From Psoroptes ovis (taxonomy: Eukaryota; Arthropoda; Arachnida; Sarcoptiformes; Psoroptidae): 64,000 nucleotides of DNA. The notes below the pieces were generated by a model, which saw only the letters and a program-made list of their open reading frames with translations, was not told where the DNA came from and did not search any database. This document shows, piece by piece, positions 45,738 to 56,339 of this stretch. Position numbers and translations under genes: made by a program. Position 1 is the first letter of the stretch. Each line of letters starts with the position of its first letter. The stretch covers positions 496,001 to 560,000 of the forward strand of contig PQWQ01000011.1 of NCBI GenBank assembly GCA_002943765.1, in the 5' to 3' direction.

Positions 45738-46131
45738 TGTTTGGCTAGCCAATTAAATGAAACTTGATAAAATTTATTGTACTGTTTCTTTTTGATTGTT
45801 GCAAAATAAATTCATTAAATTATTAGGAATAAATTTAGACATTAGATTAGAATATTTAAGAAGAATTACTAAAAATAAAATTGATTTCAATATTCTATCA
45901 AATCTTGAATCAATATCAATATTATTACTGCAAAATTAAAAACCATCATGGCTATTTGAACACATGCAAACACTTTGTGTTGGAGTTGCAATAGTTTTTT
46001 TAATTTGTTGTCGTTTTTTCGGCGCTAAACATCTGTAGAATTTTCTGATTTTCAAAAAAAGAAATTTAAATTCAATAAGATTAATTGTCTCCAGTAAATT
46101 CAAATTACAAGTGATTGTCACAAAGAAAAAA
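45738..46131. other. Intergenic region between GPx copy 2 and LRR1
   Basis: It is AT-rich and holds the GPx 3' UTR (AATAAA-like sequence near 45806) and the LRR1 promoter. Nothing else is recognised. Confidence 0.6.
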
Positions 46132-47328
46132 ATGATCATCTCTTGTGAAGCATCAATTAGCCGTAATGTGGATCGTGTAAAATTTTCTTCAGCAAAAATT
46201 GGCATTGGTTTAAATACGAAAAATAATGAATATTATTGGATTATTGTTCGCAATAAAAATGTTGATAAATTTCCTTTAAAAAAAGCTAAGAATTTGAATT
46301 TTAGTGAAAATGCAATGAAAATCATAACAATTGATAATACGATAATATCCTTGAGAGATATAGATGAACTAACTCTTAAAACATTCAAGCATTATGTCAT
46401 GAAAATTATGTCGAATAAAAAACCATTGCCATTCGTTCCATCGATTGAAACAATTATGAAAGCAAAAATATTACCACAAAACGCGACGATCACCGAGCAC
46501 ATTCAATTAAAAAAATTAAATAATCCTCTTCTGAATGATGTTAAATTATTAAATTTACAATCATTAAAATCGGAGCATCTGATTGGTTTGTGGAAATTGA
46601 AAAAATTGACAACACTTTCGATTGAAAATTGTAATCTCAAAAAAATTCCCTATTCATTGATTGAATTGAAAAATTTACGCCATTTAAATATGAATCATAA
46701 TGACATTAATGAAATTCCTATGTGGTTTACAAAAGAAATGCAACAACTACTGACACTGAATTTGAGTAACAATCAAATTCATTCAATACCTTATGAAATT
46801 ATTAAATTGAACAAATGTCATTCGTTTGATTTCAGCCATAATCACATCAAACATTTTCCATCATCATTAATTCATTTTTATAACGAAGATAATCTCTACA
46901 GACGCTATACAAAAATTGATTTTTCCTATAACCAAATTAAATTATTTCCAAAAAATTTATTTGCATATAGCCAATATTTTTATATTAATTGTGATAATCA
47001 ATCTATCTCTGAGGAAATAAACATTAAAAATCGTGAACGAGTTAGATTTTTAGGCAATACATTGATGGAAAAATGTTTAGATTATTGTTTCAATAACGCA
47101 GAATTATGTGAAAAATTATTTGATCATCAAATAACGCCCATACATATTTATGAATATTTGCAAAAAATTATATTTGTTTGTATTGAATGTAAAAAATTTA
47201 GACTACGGATAGGTAAATATTCTTCTTATCATCCAAATTATTCATTAATCACTAATCGTAATAATTGGACATATCAAATTTATTGTAAAAATTGTTATGA
47301 TAAAGTCTTTATCATAATACATATATGA
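46132..47328 (+). CDS. LRR1: LRR1-like leucine-rich-repeat protein, CUL2 substrate receptor (398 aa)
   Basis: LRR1 (PPIL5) is the CUL2 substrate receptor that drives CMG helicase unloading at replication termination. From the ATG the start MIISCEASI resembles human LRR1 (MKLHCEVEV). Four to five LRRs lie in the middle (KLTTLSIENCNLKKIP, NLRHLNMNHNDINEIP, LLTLNLSNNQIHSIP, KIDFSYNQIKLFP). The C-terminus has two Cys pairs (CIEC about residue 350 and CKNC near the end) as in the vertebrate C-terminal zinc region. The open frame continues 21 nt upstream without an ATG. Repeats and ends fit LRR1, but a different LRR protein cannot be excluded. Single exon. Confidence 0.65.
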   Translation: MIISCEASISRNVDRVKFSSAKIGIGLNTKNNEYYWIIVRNKNVDKFPLKKAKNLNFSENAMKIITIDNTIISLRDIDELTLKTFKHYVMKIMSNKKPLPFVPSIETIMKAKILPQNATITEHIQLKKLNNPLLNDVKLLNLQSLKSEHLIGLWKLKKLTTLSIENCNLKKIPYSLIELKNLRHLNMNHNDINEIPMWFTKEMQQLLTLNLSNNQIHSIPYEIIKLNKCHSFDFSHNHIKHFPSSLIHFYNEDNLYRRYTKIDFSYNQIKLFPKNLFAYSQYFYINCDNQSISEEINIKNRERVRFLGNTLMEKCLDYCFNNAELCEKLFDHQITPIHIYEYLQKIIFVCIECKKFRLRIGKYSSYHPNYSLITNRNNWTYQIYCKNCYDKVFIIIHI

Positions 47329-47482
47329 TAATCAATGATCGACTATTTCATTAAAAAAAAATTCAAAACACAAAGTGTAAATAGTTTGATTTTTTATCAT
47401 CAATCCTTTTTATTTAAATTTAACATAAATTTAATTCAACAAATATTTTAAATTTCATCTATTTAAAATTTAAAAAAGAAAA

Positions 47483-47815
47483 ATGAGCAAAAGATTAATT
47501 GACGAAATCATCACACATCATGATTCAATTCATAAATTATTATGCGAAGAAAATGAAAAATATGAATATTTGTATGATCAACAGAAACAATATGATTTCG
47601 ATAAAACAATGTCTGATTTGAAGATTTATTTGAAAAAATTACAAAACATCCAGAATGATATGTCAAAATTGACCATACGTTCGAATGATCTACGAAAACG
47701 TGCCGAACATCTTCAACAATTGAAGCAGAAAAATGATGAAAATTATGCATACGAAATGGATAAAATCAAACAAATAGAACAATCATTAAAGCCTGTAAAA
47801 AAATCATCGAAATGA
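47483..47815 (+). CDS. BLOC1S6: BLOC1S6 (pallidin), BLOC-1 subunit (110 aa)
   Basis: Pallidin is a coiled-coil subunit of BLOC-1, which sorts cargo from endosomes to lysosome-related organelles and binds syntaxin 13. The whole protein is predicted helical. Its second half (LKIYLKKLQNIQNDMSKL, SNDLRKRAEHLQQLKQKN) follows human pallidin's AKLVNIRKEML...TSKLKKRALKLQQKRQKE spacing, and it ends in a basic tail as pallidin does. It lacks the acidic N-terminal extension of human pallidin (172 aa). It sits 155 bp after LRR1 and 227 bp before NOX5 on the same strand. Confidence 0.7.
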   Translation: MSKRLIDEIITHHDSIHKLLCEENEKYEYLYDQQKQYDFDKTMSDLKIYLKKLQNIQNDMSKLTIRSNDLRKRAEHLQQLKQKNDENYAYEMDKIKQIEQSLKPVKKSSK

Positions 47816-48041
47816 TTCATTAATATGATTATGATTCATTGTCACCGTTCAAGTTGATTATGATTCAAGTTTGAACTTTTTTTCAACCTTTTTTCATGTT
47901 GTAAAATATTAATTTATGATAAAACAATGCTTTAAAAATAATAAACCAATTTCAAATATTTTCATTTCAATTTTCATATCATTTCAATTCACCATATCAT
48001 AAGCAAGCAACAATAATTCCAATAATTTTAATTATACCACG

Positions 48042-50112
48042 ATGACTTTATTATTCCATAAATTACGTCCTGGTTACATTCGTAATAATTTACAAAGTTT
48101 TTTCTTCACAATCATTTATATTTCCATCACATTATCATTATGTATTTATCGATTTAATCAATATGCTGATACAACCATAGCGTTAGCAATAGCACGTGCA
48201 TCAGCAATAGCAATTTATTGGCAATCCGGTTTGATTATTGTACTAATATTACGAAAATCGATCAGTTATTTACGATCATTTGGTTTGGCAAGATATTTAC
48301 CATTGGATCATTATGTTTATTTTCATAAATTAACTGGATGGTCGATTGCATTTTTTTCATTGATTCACACGCTTGCACATTTATATAATTTTGCTGCATT
48401 GACCGATATAACGACAATTTCATATGTAGATTTTCTTGTGTCTGTAAATCTAGGTATTGGATGGTTTTACGGGTCGGCATGTCTAACTGGTTGGATTCTT
48501 TGCGTCATTTTGATTATAATATTGGTATTTTCGATGAATTTTATTCGTCGAACTGGAAATTTTGAGGTAAGTCAAATGCTAGATCAATCGATTGATTAAT
48601 GTCTAATATTTTTCATTTATTTAAATGTTAGATGTTTTATTATTCGCATAAATTTTATACATTATATATTGTTGTATTATTCTTACATGCTAGTTCAACA
48701 TTACATTGGATGACAGCACCGATTATATTTTTATTATTTGAAAAAATTTCAGCATTTTATCGTACGAAAAAATACCATCATGGTCAAACATACGTGATTG
48801 AGGGCACTATGTTGCCATCACGTGTGATACGCTTGATTATTCGCAAACCGAAATTTTTCCACTTTGTTCCAGGCGATTTCGTTTATATGATGGTTCCATC
48901 GATTACAAAATATGAATGGCATCCAATGACTATCAGTTCTGCTCCTGAGGATAAGGGTGAATAGACTTTTGAATTCAATAATGCAAATTTTACCTTTTTG
49001 GTAATTTTCTTTCATTTGTAGAATTAACACTACACATAAGAGCTGTTGGTGAATGGACTAATAGATTATATGATCATTTTGATCATGCTAAAACATTAAC
49101 GTTGAAGAAAATGTTAGAAGAATGGAATTGTCTAGATTTTCATCCATTGTTCAGAGATAATGATTCAAGCAATGCAGATCATGATTTGTCTCATTATAAA
49201 GACCATATGGTGCATAGCAATGGTAATCTAGTTCAAAAGCGTACAATGATATTGCCTGTTCCTGAAGACTGTGATGAAGATGGTTGTGGTAGAGTGAAAA
49301 AACAAATAAGTATTGAAAATTCCGATGATGATTCAATCAAAACAAATGATATGGTAAATATTGAAATGAATCAAATTTCACCTAAATGCTCAACATCATC
49401 GGTGAATAAGAGTCCCAATGATGATGAAAAAAATCATTTGGATAAACCCTTGGCTTTATTGAAAAATATCCACAACGATGTTCAAAAAAATGCAGTTTTC
49501 CTAAAAGAACCATTGAAAATTAATTTAGATGGCCCGTATGGTGCACCATCATCGAATATTTTTGAGAGTGAACATGCTGTACTTGTTGCTACCGGTATCG
49601 GAGTTACACCATTCGCATCAATTTTGCAGAGCATAATGTACAGACATATTGAAAAAACTCGCCATTGTCCATCCTGTCAGCATAGTTGGATCGAATTGGT
49701 GCCATCAAGACATATAAATAGTTTGAAAAAAGTCGATTTCATTTGGATCAATCGAAATCAAAATAGTTTCGAATGGTTTGTTGAACTTTTATCAGATCTA
49801 GTCGAACAGCAATCAACAATTTCAACCAAAGATGATCGTTTCTTTGACATTCATATGTATGTTACGAATAAAGATTGTGAGATTTCATTGGATCCCAATC
49901 TTAATAGTGGTAAAAGCACAATAATGGAACGAACATGTAATATGATCAATTGGCATCATGGACGACCACAATGGGATGATATATTTCAAAATATTCGACA
50001 ACAAAAGCGTGGTAAAGTTACATTTTTCTATTGTGGCCGACCTGATTTAAGTGGCTATTTAAGACAAAAATGTAATGAAAATGATTTTATCTTCAAAAAA
50101 GAAGTTTTTTAA
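48042..50112 (+). CDS. NOX5: NOX5-type NADPH oxidase without EF hands (646 aa, three exons)
   Basis: It transfers electrons from NADPH through FAD and two haems across a membrane to O2, making superoxide. Exons are 48042-48566, 48632-48956 and 49022-50112. Six membrane segments carry the haem histidines (HKLTGW, LIHTLAHLYNF, FYYSHKFY, LFLHASS). The FAD motif is HPMTISSAPE and the NADPH site GIGVTPFASILQSIMYRH. NOX5-specific blocks CPSCQHSWIE and KVDFIWINRNQNSFEWFV separate it from DUOX and NOX1-4. An acidic insertion (about residues 330-440) precedes LDGPYGAPSSNIF. The Ca2+-binding N-terminus of NOX5 is missing; only 227 bp separate the ATG from the upstream gene. The donor at 48957 (GTGAAT) is weak. 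Confidence 0.93.
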
Positions 50113-50233
50113 AATTCAATATCAATTTTAAATCAAATTCGTTTTACTAGAGGATGTTAAAAATTTAAAATAAAATTATTATAATTTTAATTAATGTTGA
50201 CTTTATACACAAAACAAATTAAAATTCAAATAT

Positions 50234-51808
50234 TTATCTATCAACTTCTCCAAATACAATATCTAATGTACCAATAATGGCAACAATATCAGCTAGGAAA
50301 AGATTTTTGCCAATATGATCAAGTGCTGCTAAATGTGCAAATCCTGGTGCTTTGATTTTACATCGATATGGTTTCGATGTTCCATCGCTGACAATATAAA
50401 GACCAAATTCACCTTTGGGAGCTTCGATAGCTGTATATGTGGATCCAGCTGGAACTTGATAACCTTCGGTAAATAATTTAAAGTGATGAATAAGAGCTTC
50501 CATAGAATTTTTCATTTCTGAACGACTTGGTGGAACAATTTTATTGTCATCAACTTTGATTTCACCGGGTGGCATATTATTCAAAGCTTGATTGATCAAA
50601 CGAATTGATTGACGCATTTCATGCATACGACATAGATATCTATTATCATGAAAAGTATGTAGAAAATTAAATTCAAAAAATAAAAAACTCTCATATACCT
50701 ATCATAGCAATCGCCATTGATACCGATTGGAACGTCAAAATCAAATTCTTCATATGAATCATAAGGCTGGGTTTTGCGTAGATCCCACTTGATTCCACTG
50801 CCACGCAACATCACACCACTGAAGCCATAGTTTAGAGCATCTTCAGCCGAGACAACACCAATGTCAACAGTACGCTCTTTCCAAATACGATTTTCTGTCA
50901 GTAAATCCTCAATTTCATCAATACGTTGAACGAAATTCAATGCCCATTTATAAATGTCATCCATTAAACCGATCGGTAAATCTTGTGATACACCACCAGG
51001 ACGAACGTATGCAGCATGCATTCGAGCACCACTTACTCGTTCATAAAATTCCATTAACTACAGGTGATTATAATTAATTTTAAATTAGGTTCAAAATCAA
51101 ATGTATTCAAACCTTTTCTCGCTCTTCAAATAGCCAAAAAAATGGTGTCAAAGCTCCGACATCAAGTGCATGAGTACCAATGGCCATTAAATGATTTAAA
51201 ATTCTGGTAATTTCAGCATATAAAACTGGAACAAATTCAAATGAAACATGATTTTCTAAGCTATTTATCGCATAATTCAACATACCTCTGATATATTGAG
51301 CTCGTTTCGGGGCTCTAATGTTCAGCATTTTTTCGATTGCTAATGCATAACATTGTTCATTGGTCATCATTGATACGTAATCAAGACGATCCAAGTACGG
51401 CAAAGCTTGTGTATAGGTTTTATATTCCATTAATTTTTCTGTACCACGATGAAGTAAACCAATATGAGGATCAGCACGCACAACATATTCACCACGAAGT
51501 TCCAATGCCAATCTTAATACACCATGAGCAGCGGGATGTTGTGGACCGAAATTGATCACAATATTACGAAAGCGCATCTGAGCATTTTCTCTATCGACAT
51601 TGATTGATATTTTTTTCAAATCTTCTGGTTCAACTAATGTACATTCTTCTTCAAATTCTTGAAAATATTGTTTATCAGGATACCATTTTTTGGCAAAACG
51701 ACGCTGATCGAAAGATATTGCAGTAGTGGTTGGTATCAAGTTTTTCACATTGTTATTTATAATGGATAAACGATCCAAGTGTTTTACTAAACGTGATAAA
51801 TTGATCAT
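50234..51808 (-). CDS. NDUFS2: NDUFS2, complex I 49-kDa subunit (486 aa, three exons)
   Basis: This subunit forms part of the ubiquinone pocket of mitochondrial complex I. Exons are 51113-51808, 50699-51057 and 50234-50639. A basic, Ser/Asn-rich presequence precedes the mature region. Conserved blocks include NFGPQHPAAHGVLRL (with the quinone-site His), HIGLLHRGTEKL, LNHLMAIGTHALD, MLRGSGIKWDLRK, APKGEFGLYIVSDG and the C-terminus IIGTLDIVFGEVDR. Start ATG is at 51806-51808; the frame extends 24 nt further without ATG. The first donor is GTTTGA, weaker than other introns here, but the protein join is exact. Confidence 0.97.
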
Positions 51809-51951
51809 GATTACAAATTGAAAAGAAAACAAAAATATTTATTTTTATTTTTATTATGGAGTGTGTCATACATCCAGATGACCTATACAAAAATCGGAAT
51901 CATTTATGTGTAAATAGTGGTAAAAATTTAAACTAGTTTTTTTCGAAATTT

Positions 51952-52365
51952 TTATTCATTTGTTTTTTTGGTTTTTGATTTTTTTCTTGGTGTTGATTGA
52001 CGTTGAACCCAAACATCGATTTTCTTTGAATATCCAGCTTTATGAAGATGACTTAAAACTGTACTTTTACTGACCTTCAGCTCTTGAGCAATACTACGAC
52101 AAGTAATATGAGGATCAACTCTGATCATTTCTTTTATTTTTTCTGCAATTTCAATCGATGGTCTGCCTGCACGAGGCGCATCATTGACATCTAATGGGTC
52201 CGAACGAAATCGGCGAAACCAGAATTGTACACAATTTGCAGATATAGTATCAGGACCATAAACTTCATTTAGAATGTTAGCTGTTTTGCTCGCATTTTCT
52301 CCTTTGTCGAAGAAAAATTGTAATATGTAACGGATTTTTTCTTTAGTAAGTTCCTTGGATGCCAT
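51952..52365 (-). CDS. Mariner transposase DNA-binding domain only (137 aa)
   Basis: The protein matches the N-terminal paired helix-turn-helix region of mariner transposases (first HTH KIRYILQFFFDKGENASKTA with FWFRRFRS; linker RAGRPS; second HTH SIAQELKVSKSTVLSHLHKAG; then KKIDVWV). A normal mariner transposase is about 345 aa with a DD34D catalytic domain. Here the frame ends 20 residues after that point in a basic tail (TPRKKSKTKKTNE) that could be a nuclear signal. The ORF is intact with ATG in good context (ACAATGG). No terminal inverted repeats are visible in the flanks. It is either a truncated relic or a DNA-binding protein derived from the element. Confidence 0.8.
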   Translation of the reverse strand: MASKELTKEKIRYILQFFFDKGENASKTANILNEVYGPDTISANCVQFWFRRFRSDPLDVNDAPRAGRPSIEIAEKIKEMIRVDPHITCRSIAQELKVSKSTVLSHLHKAGYSKKIDVWVQRQSTPRKKSKTKKTNE

Positions 52366-52502
52366 TGTATCCTTAGTTGATTATAATAAATGAGAAGAAC
52401 TTTCGAAAGAATTGAATTCGATGTAATCGGTATTTATGAGTTCTGTAAATAATAAAGCAAATATTTATGATCGTTGGATCGAAACATTTCACTATGTAAC
52501 AA

Positions 52503-52516
52503 TGCTACCATCTATT
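52503..52516 (-). promoter_or_regulatory. CTCF-like motif (AATAGATGGTAGC)
   Basis: On the minus strand TAGATGGTAGCA resembles the motif at 29679 and 62494. It lies about 140 bp upstream of the mariner-domain ORF and just past the dehydratase A stop codon. Confidence 0.3.
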
Positions 52517-52575
52517 GAACGAAAGGGTTGTTTTTTGTTTTTGAACACAAACACAACAGTGATTGAAAAATTATT

Positions 52576-53757
52576 TTAAATTTTTTCCAATTTGAATAAC
52601 TTTCGGTACTTGTCTAGTTGTTCCAGTGATATTTCGCAACCACCGCATATAATAATAATTATTGGACCATTATGAATGCTATCATCGAAATCCACTTTTT
52701 TATCATAAAATGTTTCTAGTATTGATTCATTTTTTGTCATCACACGTTGAATCATTCCTGAGTGAATAGATGCAATAGTTGTTGCGCAAGCTATGCCAAT
52801 CAAAAATTTATATTGATTAGCATAATGAATACAAGCTTCAGCTGCTTGTGAATCGGTCACCAATCTTGATAGCAATTGTGGCTTGTTATCACGATAATAT
52901 TCTACTAATTGTTCACAAACTTCATTCGCACCCAATGAACTTGCTAATGAATCAATTTTATCTAATCTTACTCGATTACCCTCATTCTTGGCGCATAAAT
53001 TGAATGAATGTGATCCTTTTGTTTCCAAAATCAATATTCTAGTTTTTGTTTCCCATTTATGTCTTCGTACACCTTGAATGATACCACAAGCAAGTCCTCC
53101 GCCACCACAACACGTCACAATCAGTGATGGTATCTTACCATTTAAATCTTGGGCAATTTCATCGATCATTGTTGAATGCCCTTCCCTTTTTACAGATTGA
53201 TATCGAAATATTATTTTTATAATTCCAAATTTAAATTCCCTAAATATTCAAATACCATATGATTGGATGATCGAATGGATGTATCAAAAATATTGTTTTA
53301 GATCCTTCAGTCATTTTGATCGCATGATGATAAGCTTCTTCCCAAGCATCACCATAACGTTCAACAGTGGCTCCATATATTTGAACTTGCTCCAAAATGA
53401 TATCAGGCGTTTTTTGTCCTACAATAATATGACATCGTAAGCTTAGTTTCATTGCAGCGTAGGCTGTTGCTAAACCTGCATTACCACCTGATGGACATAC
53501 TACTTTAGTATAACCATTCGATAAAGCCTAATGTATGATCAAATTGTAATTAAATCAAAACATCAATTCATAATAATCATGAAACTCACGTATTTGCATA
53601 AATAAGAAATTCCTCTCAATTTGAAACTACCGGATGGCTGCAAATTTTCCATTTTCATGAAAACATCATGATTAGCGCAATATTTACGATAAATAACCGA
53701 TTCAATCAACGGTGTACGAATGAAAATAGCATCATGTTCATTCTGAAGATTCATCAT
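52576..53757 (-). CDS. SDS: Serine/threonine dehydratase-like protein A (349 aa, three exons)
   Basis: This PLP enzyme of the SDS/SDSL family deaminates L-serine or L-threonine to a 2-oxo acid in the cytosol. Exons are 53590-53757, 53256-53527 and 52576-53185. The PLP lysine is in PSGSFKLRGI, the asparagine loop is intact (PSGGNAGLATAYAA), the phosphate cradle is CCGGGGLACG, and the C-terminal Cys that meets the pyridine N is in CGGCEISLEQLDKYRK. The ATG (53755-53757) follows an in-frame GTG with no upstream ATG. It is the downstream member of a tandem pair; exon 2 is 272 nt in both genes. Confidence 0.93.
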
Positions 53758-53944
53758 TTTTTCTTGAATCACATACAGAAAAATATAATGTTCAATTTCA
53801 TAAACAAGGAATTTCTATCAAGAAATCGTTTATCATTTTATTGTTGATGAGTGAAGAAAAGAAATTCAATTCAAAACTAACAGTCACAATCAAATCTTAT
53901 CTTTTGTTTATAATTTTTTTTTTTTTTGTATTGAGAATGTATTT

Positions 53945-55108
53945 TTAGTGTAATTTAAACATTTTACGATATTCTTCAATGATATCCAAATTTATTTCAC
54001 CACCGCCGCAAACTAGTATGATGATTGGACCTTCATTTTCTTTCATCACTAGATTTTCTCTTTGATCATAAAGCGTTTCATGAACATCTTCATTTATTGT
54101 CAATATTCGATCAACAATACCAGTGTAAACTGCAGCTAATGTTGTTGATGAAGCCAAACTAATCAAACAACGATGATCATTTGCAAAACGTATACATGCT
54201 TCAGCTGCATCATTATCTGTTACCAATCTTGATAATATTGGTGGATTACATTCACGAAAATATTGCACAACTTGTTCACACACTTCATATGCACCTAAAC
54301 TATGTGCAACCGAATTGATTTCATGTAATCGTTCTCGTGTGCCTCCGTTTTTCACACATATATTAAATGAATTTGTTCCTTCAGTTTCTATTGCCAATAT
54401 TTTTGTTCGCTTTTCCCAACCATGTCGTCGAATTCCTTCAACAAGACCACAAATTAATCCACCACCGCCACAACATGTCACTATCATAGATGGAACTTGA
54501 CCATCGAGGTCTTCAGCAATTTCATCAACAATTGTTGAATGTCCTTTCCTATCATTTGAATCAATGCATTAATTTTTCCACGTAAAAAACAAATTTATAA
54601 AATATTCACCAAATAATTTGATGATCAAATGGATGTATTAGAAATGCAGTTTTTGTATTAGTCGTTGTTCTAATTGCATGTTCATTCGATTCTTCCCATG
54701 TTTCACCGAATCTTTCCAATGTAGCACCATAAGCTCGTATACTGTCACAAACAGTTGATCGTGTTTTTTGTCCTACAATCACATGGCAAGGAACATTCAA
54801 TTTCATTGCAGCATATGCAGTCGCCATTCCTGCATCACCATCAGATGGACAAACAAATTCAAAATATCCATTTGATATGGCCTTGAGTTGTAATTTATTA
54901 AGCATTTTTTTCTAATCAAAAGTAGAAAACTTACATATTTGCATAATGCCGAAATACCACGTAATTTAAAACTACCCGAAGGTTGACAATTTTCCATTTT
55001 GAGATAGACTTGTCGTCCATCACAATATTTTCGAAATTCAATTGATTCGACTAACGGTGTACATATGTAGATATTACCATGGTACTTTCTTTTGCTTGGT
55101 GATTCCAT
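53945..55108 (-). CDS. SDS: Serine/threonine dehydratase-like protein B (349 aa, three exons)
   Basis: This tandem paralogue of protein A has exons 54935-55108, 54610-54881 and 53945-54548, with matching intron phases. The PLP lysine (PSGSFKLRGI), tetraglycine loop (CCGGGGLICG) and C-terminal Cys (VCGGGEINLD) are present. The conserved SGNAG loop of this fold, which in homologues contacts the PLP ring, reads SDGDAG here, with Asn replaced by Asp. Its substrate or activity may therefore differ from protein A, or it may be weakly active. Confidence 0.92.
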
Positions 55109-55433
55109 TTTAATTTTTATTTATGAAACGATAAATCTTTATTTTTATTTATGATCAAACTAACCGAATTTCAAGAACAAATTTAAAAGTAACTTAAATA
55201 TCTTTGAAAGAAATTCAGGATTAGCAAAATGAAGCAGAAAAATGAAAATCAATGAATGGATGATTTTATTATAACATTGATCGAATAATTATATTTAATG
55301 AATAGTAATATTTATGACACAGTGAACAGCTACCGAATTGATGATTAAGATTTGATAATTGACTTAAATAGAAAAAAATTCATTTTATTCAAAATTATCA
55401 GTCAACACAAAGATAAATGATATCAAAATAAAA
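55109..55433. other. Intergenic region between dehydratase B and POLR1D
   Basis: AT-rich sequence holding the dehydratase B promoter and POLR1D 3' end. I see nothing further. Confidence 0.6.
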
Positions 55434-55835
55434 TCAAGACATATTGTTATCATTTTTATATTTATCAACAGCTTCGATGAATAATTTTTTAGTTTTATCA
55501 CATAATTTTGATAGCTCTTCGAAACCATTCAATAATGCATCGAAAACATTCAAACCATTTTTTGTTTGTATTTGTAATTGAAAATATTCTTCACTTGGAT
55601 GTGGTATTGAATAACCACAAAATTCAACATTTGGATTTTCTAATATTTGATTTCTATGCGTAATCAATGATACAATGATGATAAATAATTTAGAATTAAT
55701 AAGTTTTTTACAATTCATTCAAACAAACCTCAAAACATTGGCCAACGTATGATTTTCATTGATGAATTTGAATGTTGCACATGTTTTATCATCATTGATG
55801 TATGCTGTTTCAAAAAATGATGATGGATTATCCAT
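55434..55835 (-). CDS. POLR1D: POLR1D (RPAC2/AC19), subunit shared by RNA polymerases I and III (108 aa, two exons)
   Basis: This alpha-like small subunit pairs with POLR1C in the assembly platform of Pol I and Pol III. Exons are 55729-55835 and 55434-55653, joined inside an Arg codon. The conserved dimerisation segment is complete across the junction: ATFKFINENHTLANVLR, then ENPNVEFCGYSIPHPSEE and LQIQT, then a C-terminal helix. The length and pattern match the family (human 133 aa). The first donor is GTTTGT. It is divergent from SMC1. Confidence 0.93.
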
Positions 55836-56339
55836 TTTTTTTAATTACCAAAATATTTTTCAACAAAATTTGAGAAAAAATTGATTTGAAAATTGATCAA
55901 ATCGAAGCACTAACATGAAAGCATTTTATGCTATTACCACTTACTATGCTTACGCACAGTGAAAATAGCTGCTGATAAGATGACCAAAAAAAAGGAGGGA
56001 ATTTTTGTACACAGAAATTTACAGATAAATTAGTAATTAATGAATTTATCGAGATTTCACGGACTTGAATACAGTTGATTGGATTAGTCAATTGATAAAT
56101 TTCCAAAAATCGATCATAGTTGATGATTAATTTAAAATTTTTCTATTATTTATTAAAATTTAAACTTCACTCCAAAAATTCGTCCTTTATGAATAAAACA
56201 TATGATTGTCATTCATGAGCGCTTTTTTCTTCAATTTTTTTTTTTTTTGAAATAAAGAATTTGATTTATTTTAATTTGTCAATTATGAATTGAAATTGTT
56301 ATCAACGCTGATAATCACCTAAATCGATCATCTTAAAAT
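55836..56339. other. Bidirectional promoter region of POLR1D and SMC1
   Basis: About 500 bp lie between the two divergent start codons. No coding sequence or repeat is recognised. Confidence 0.6.
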
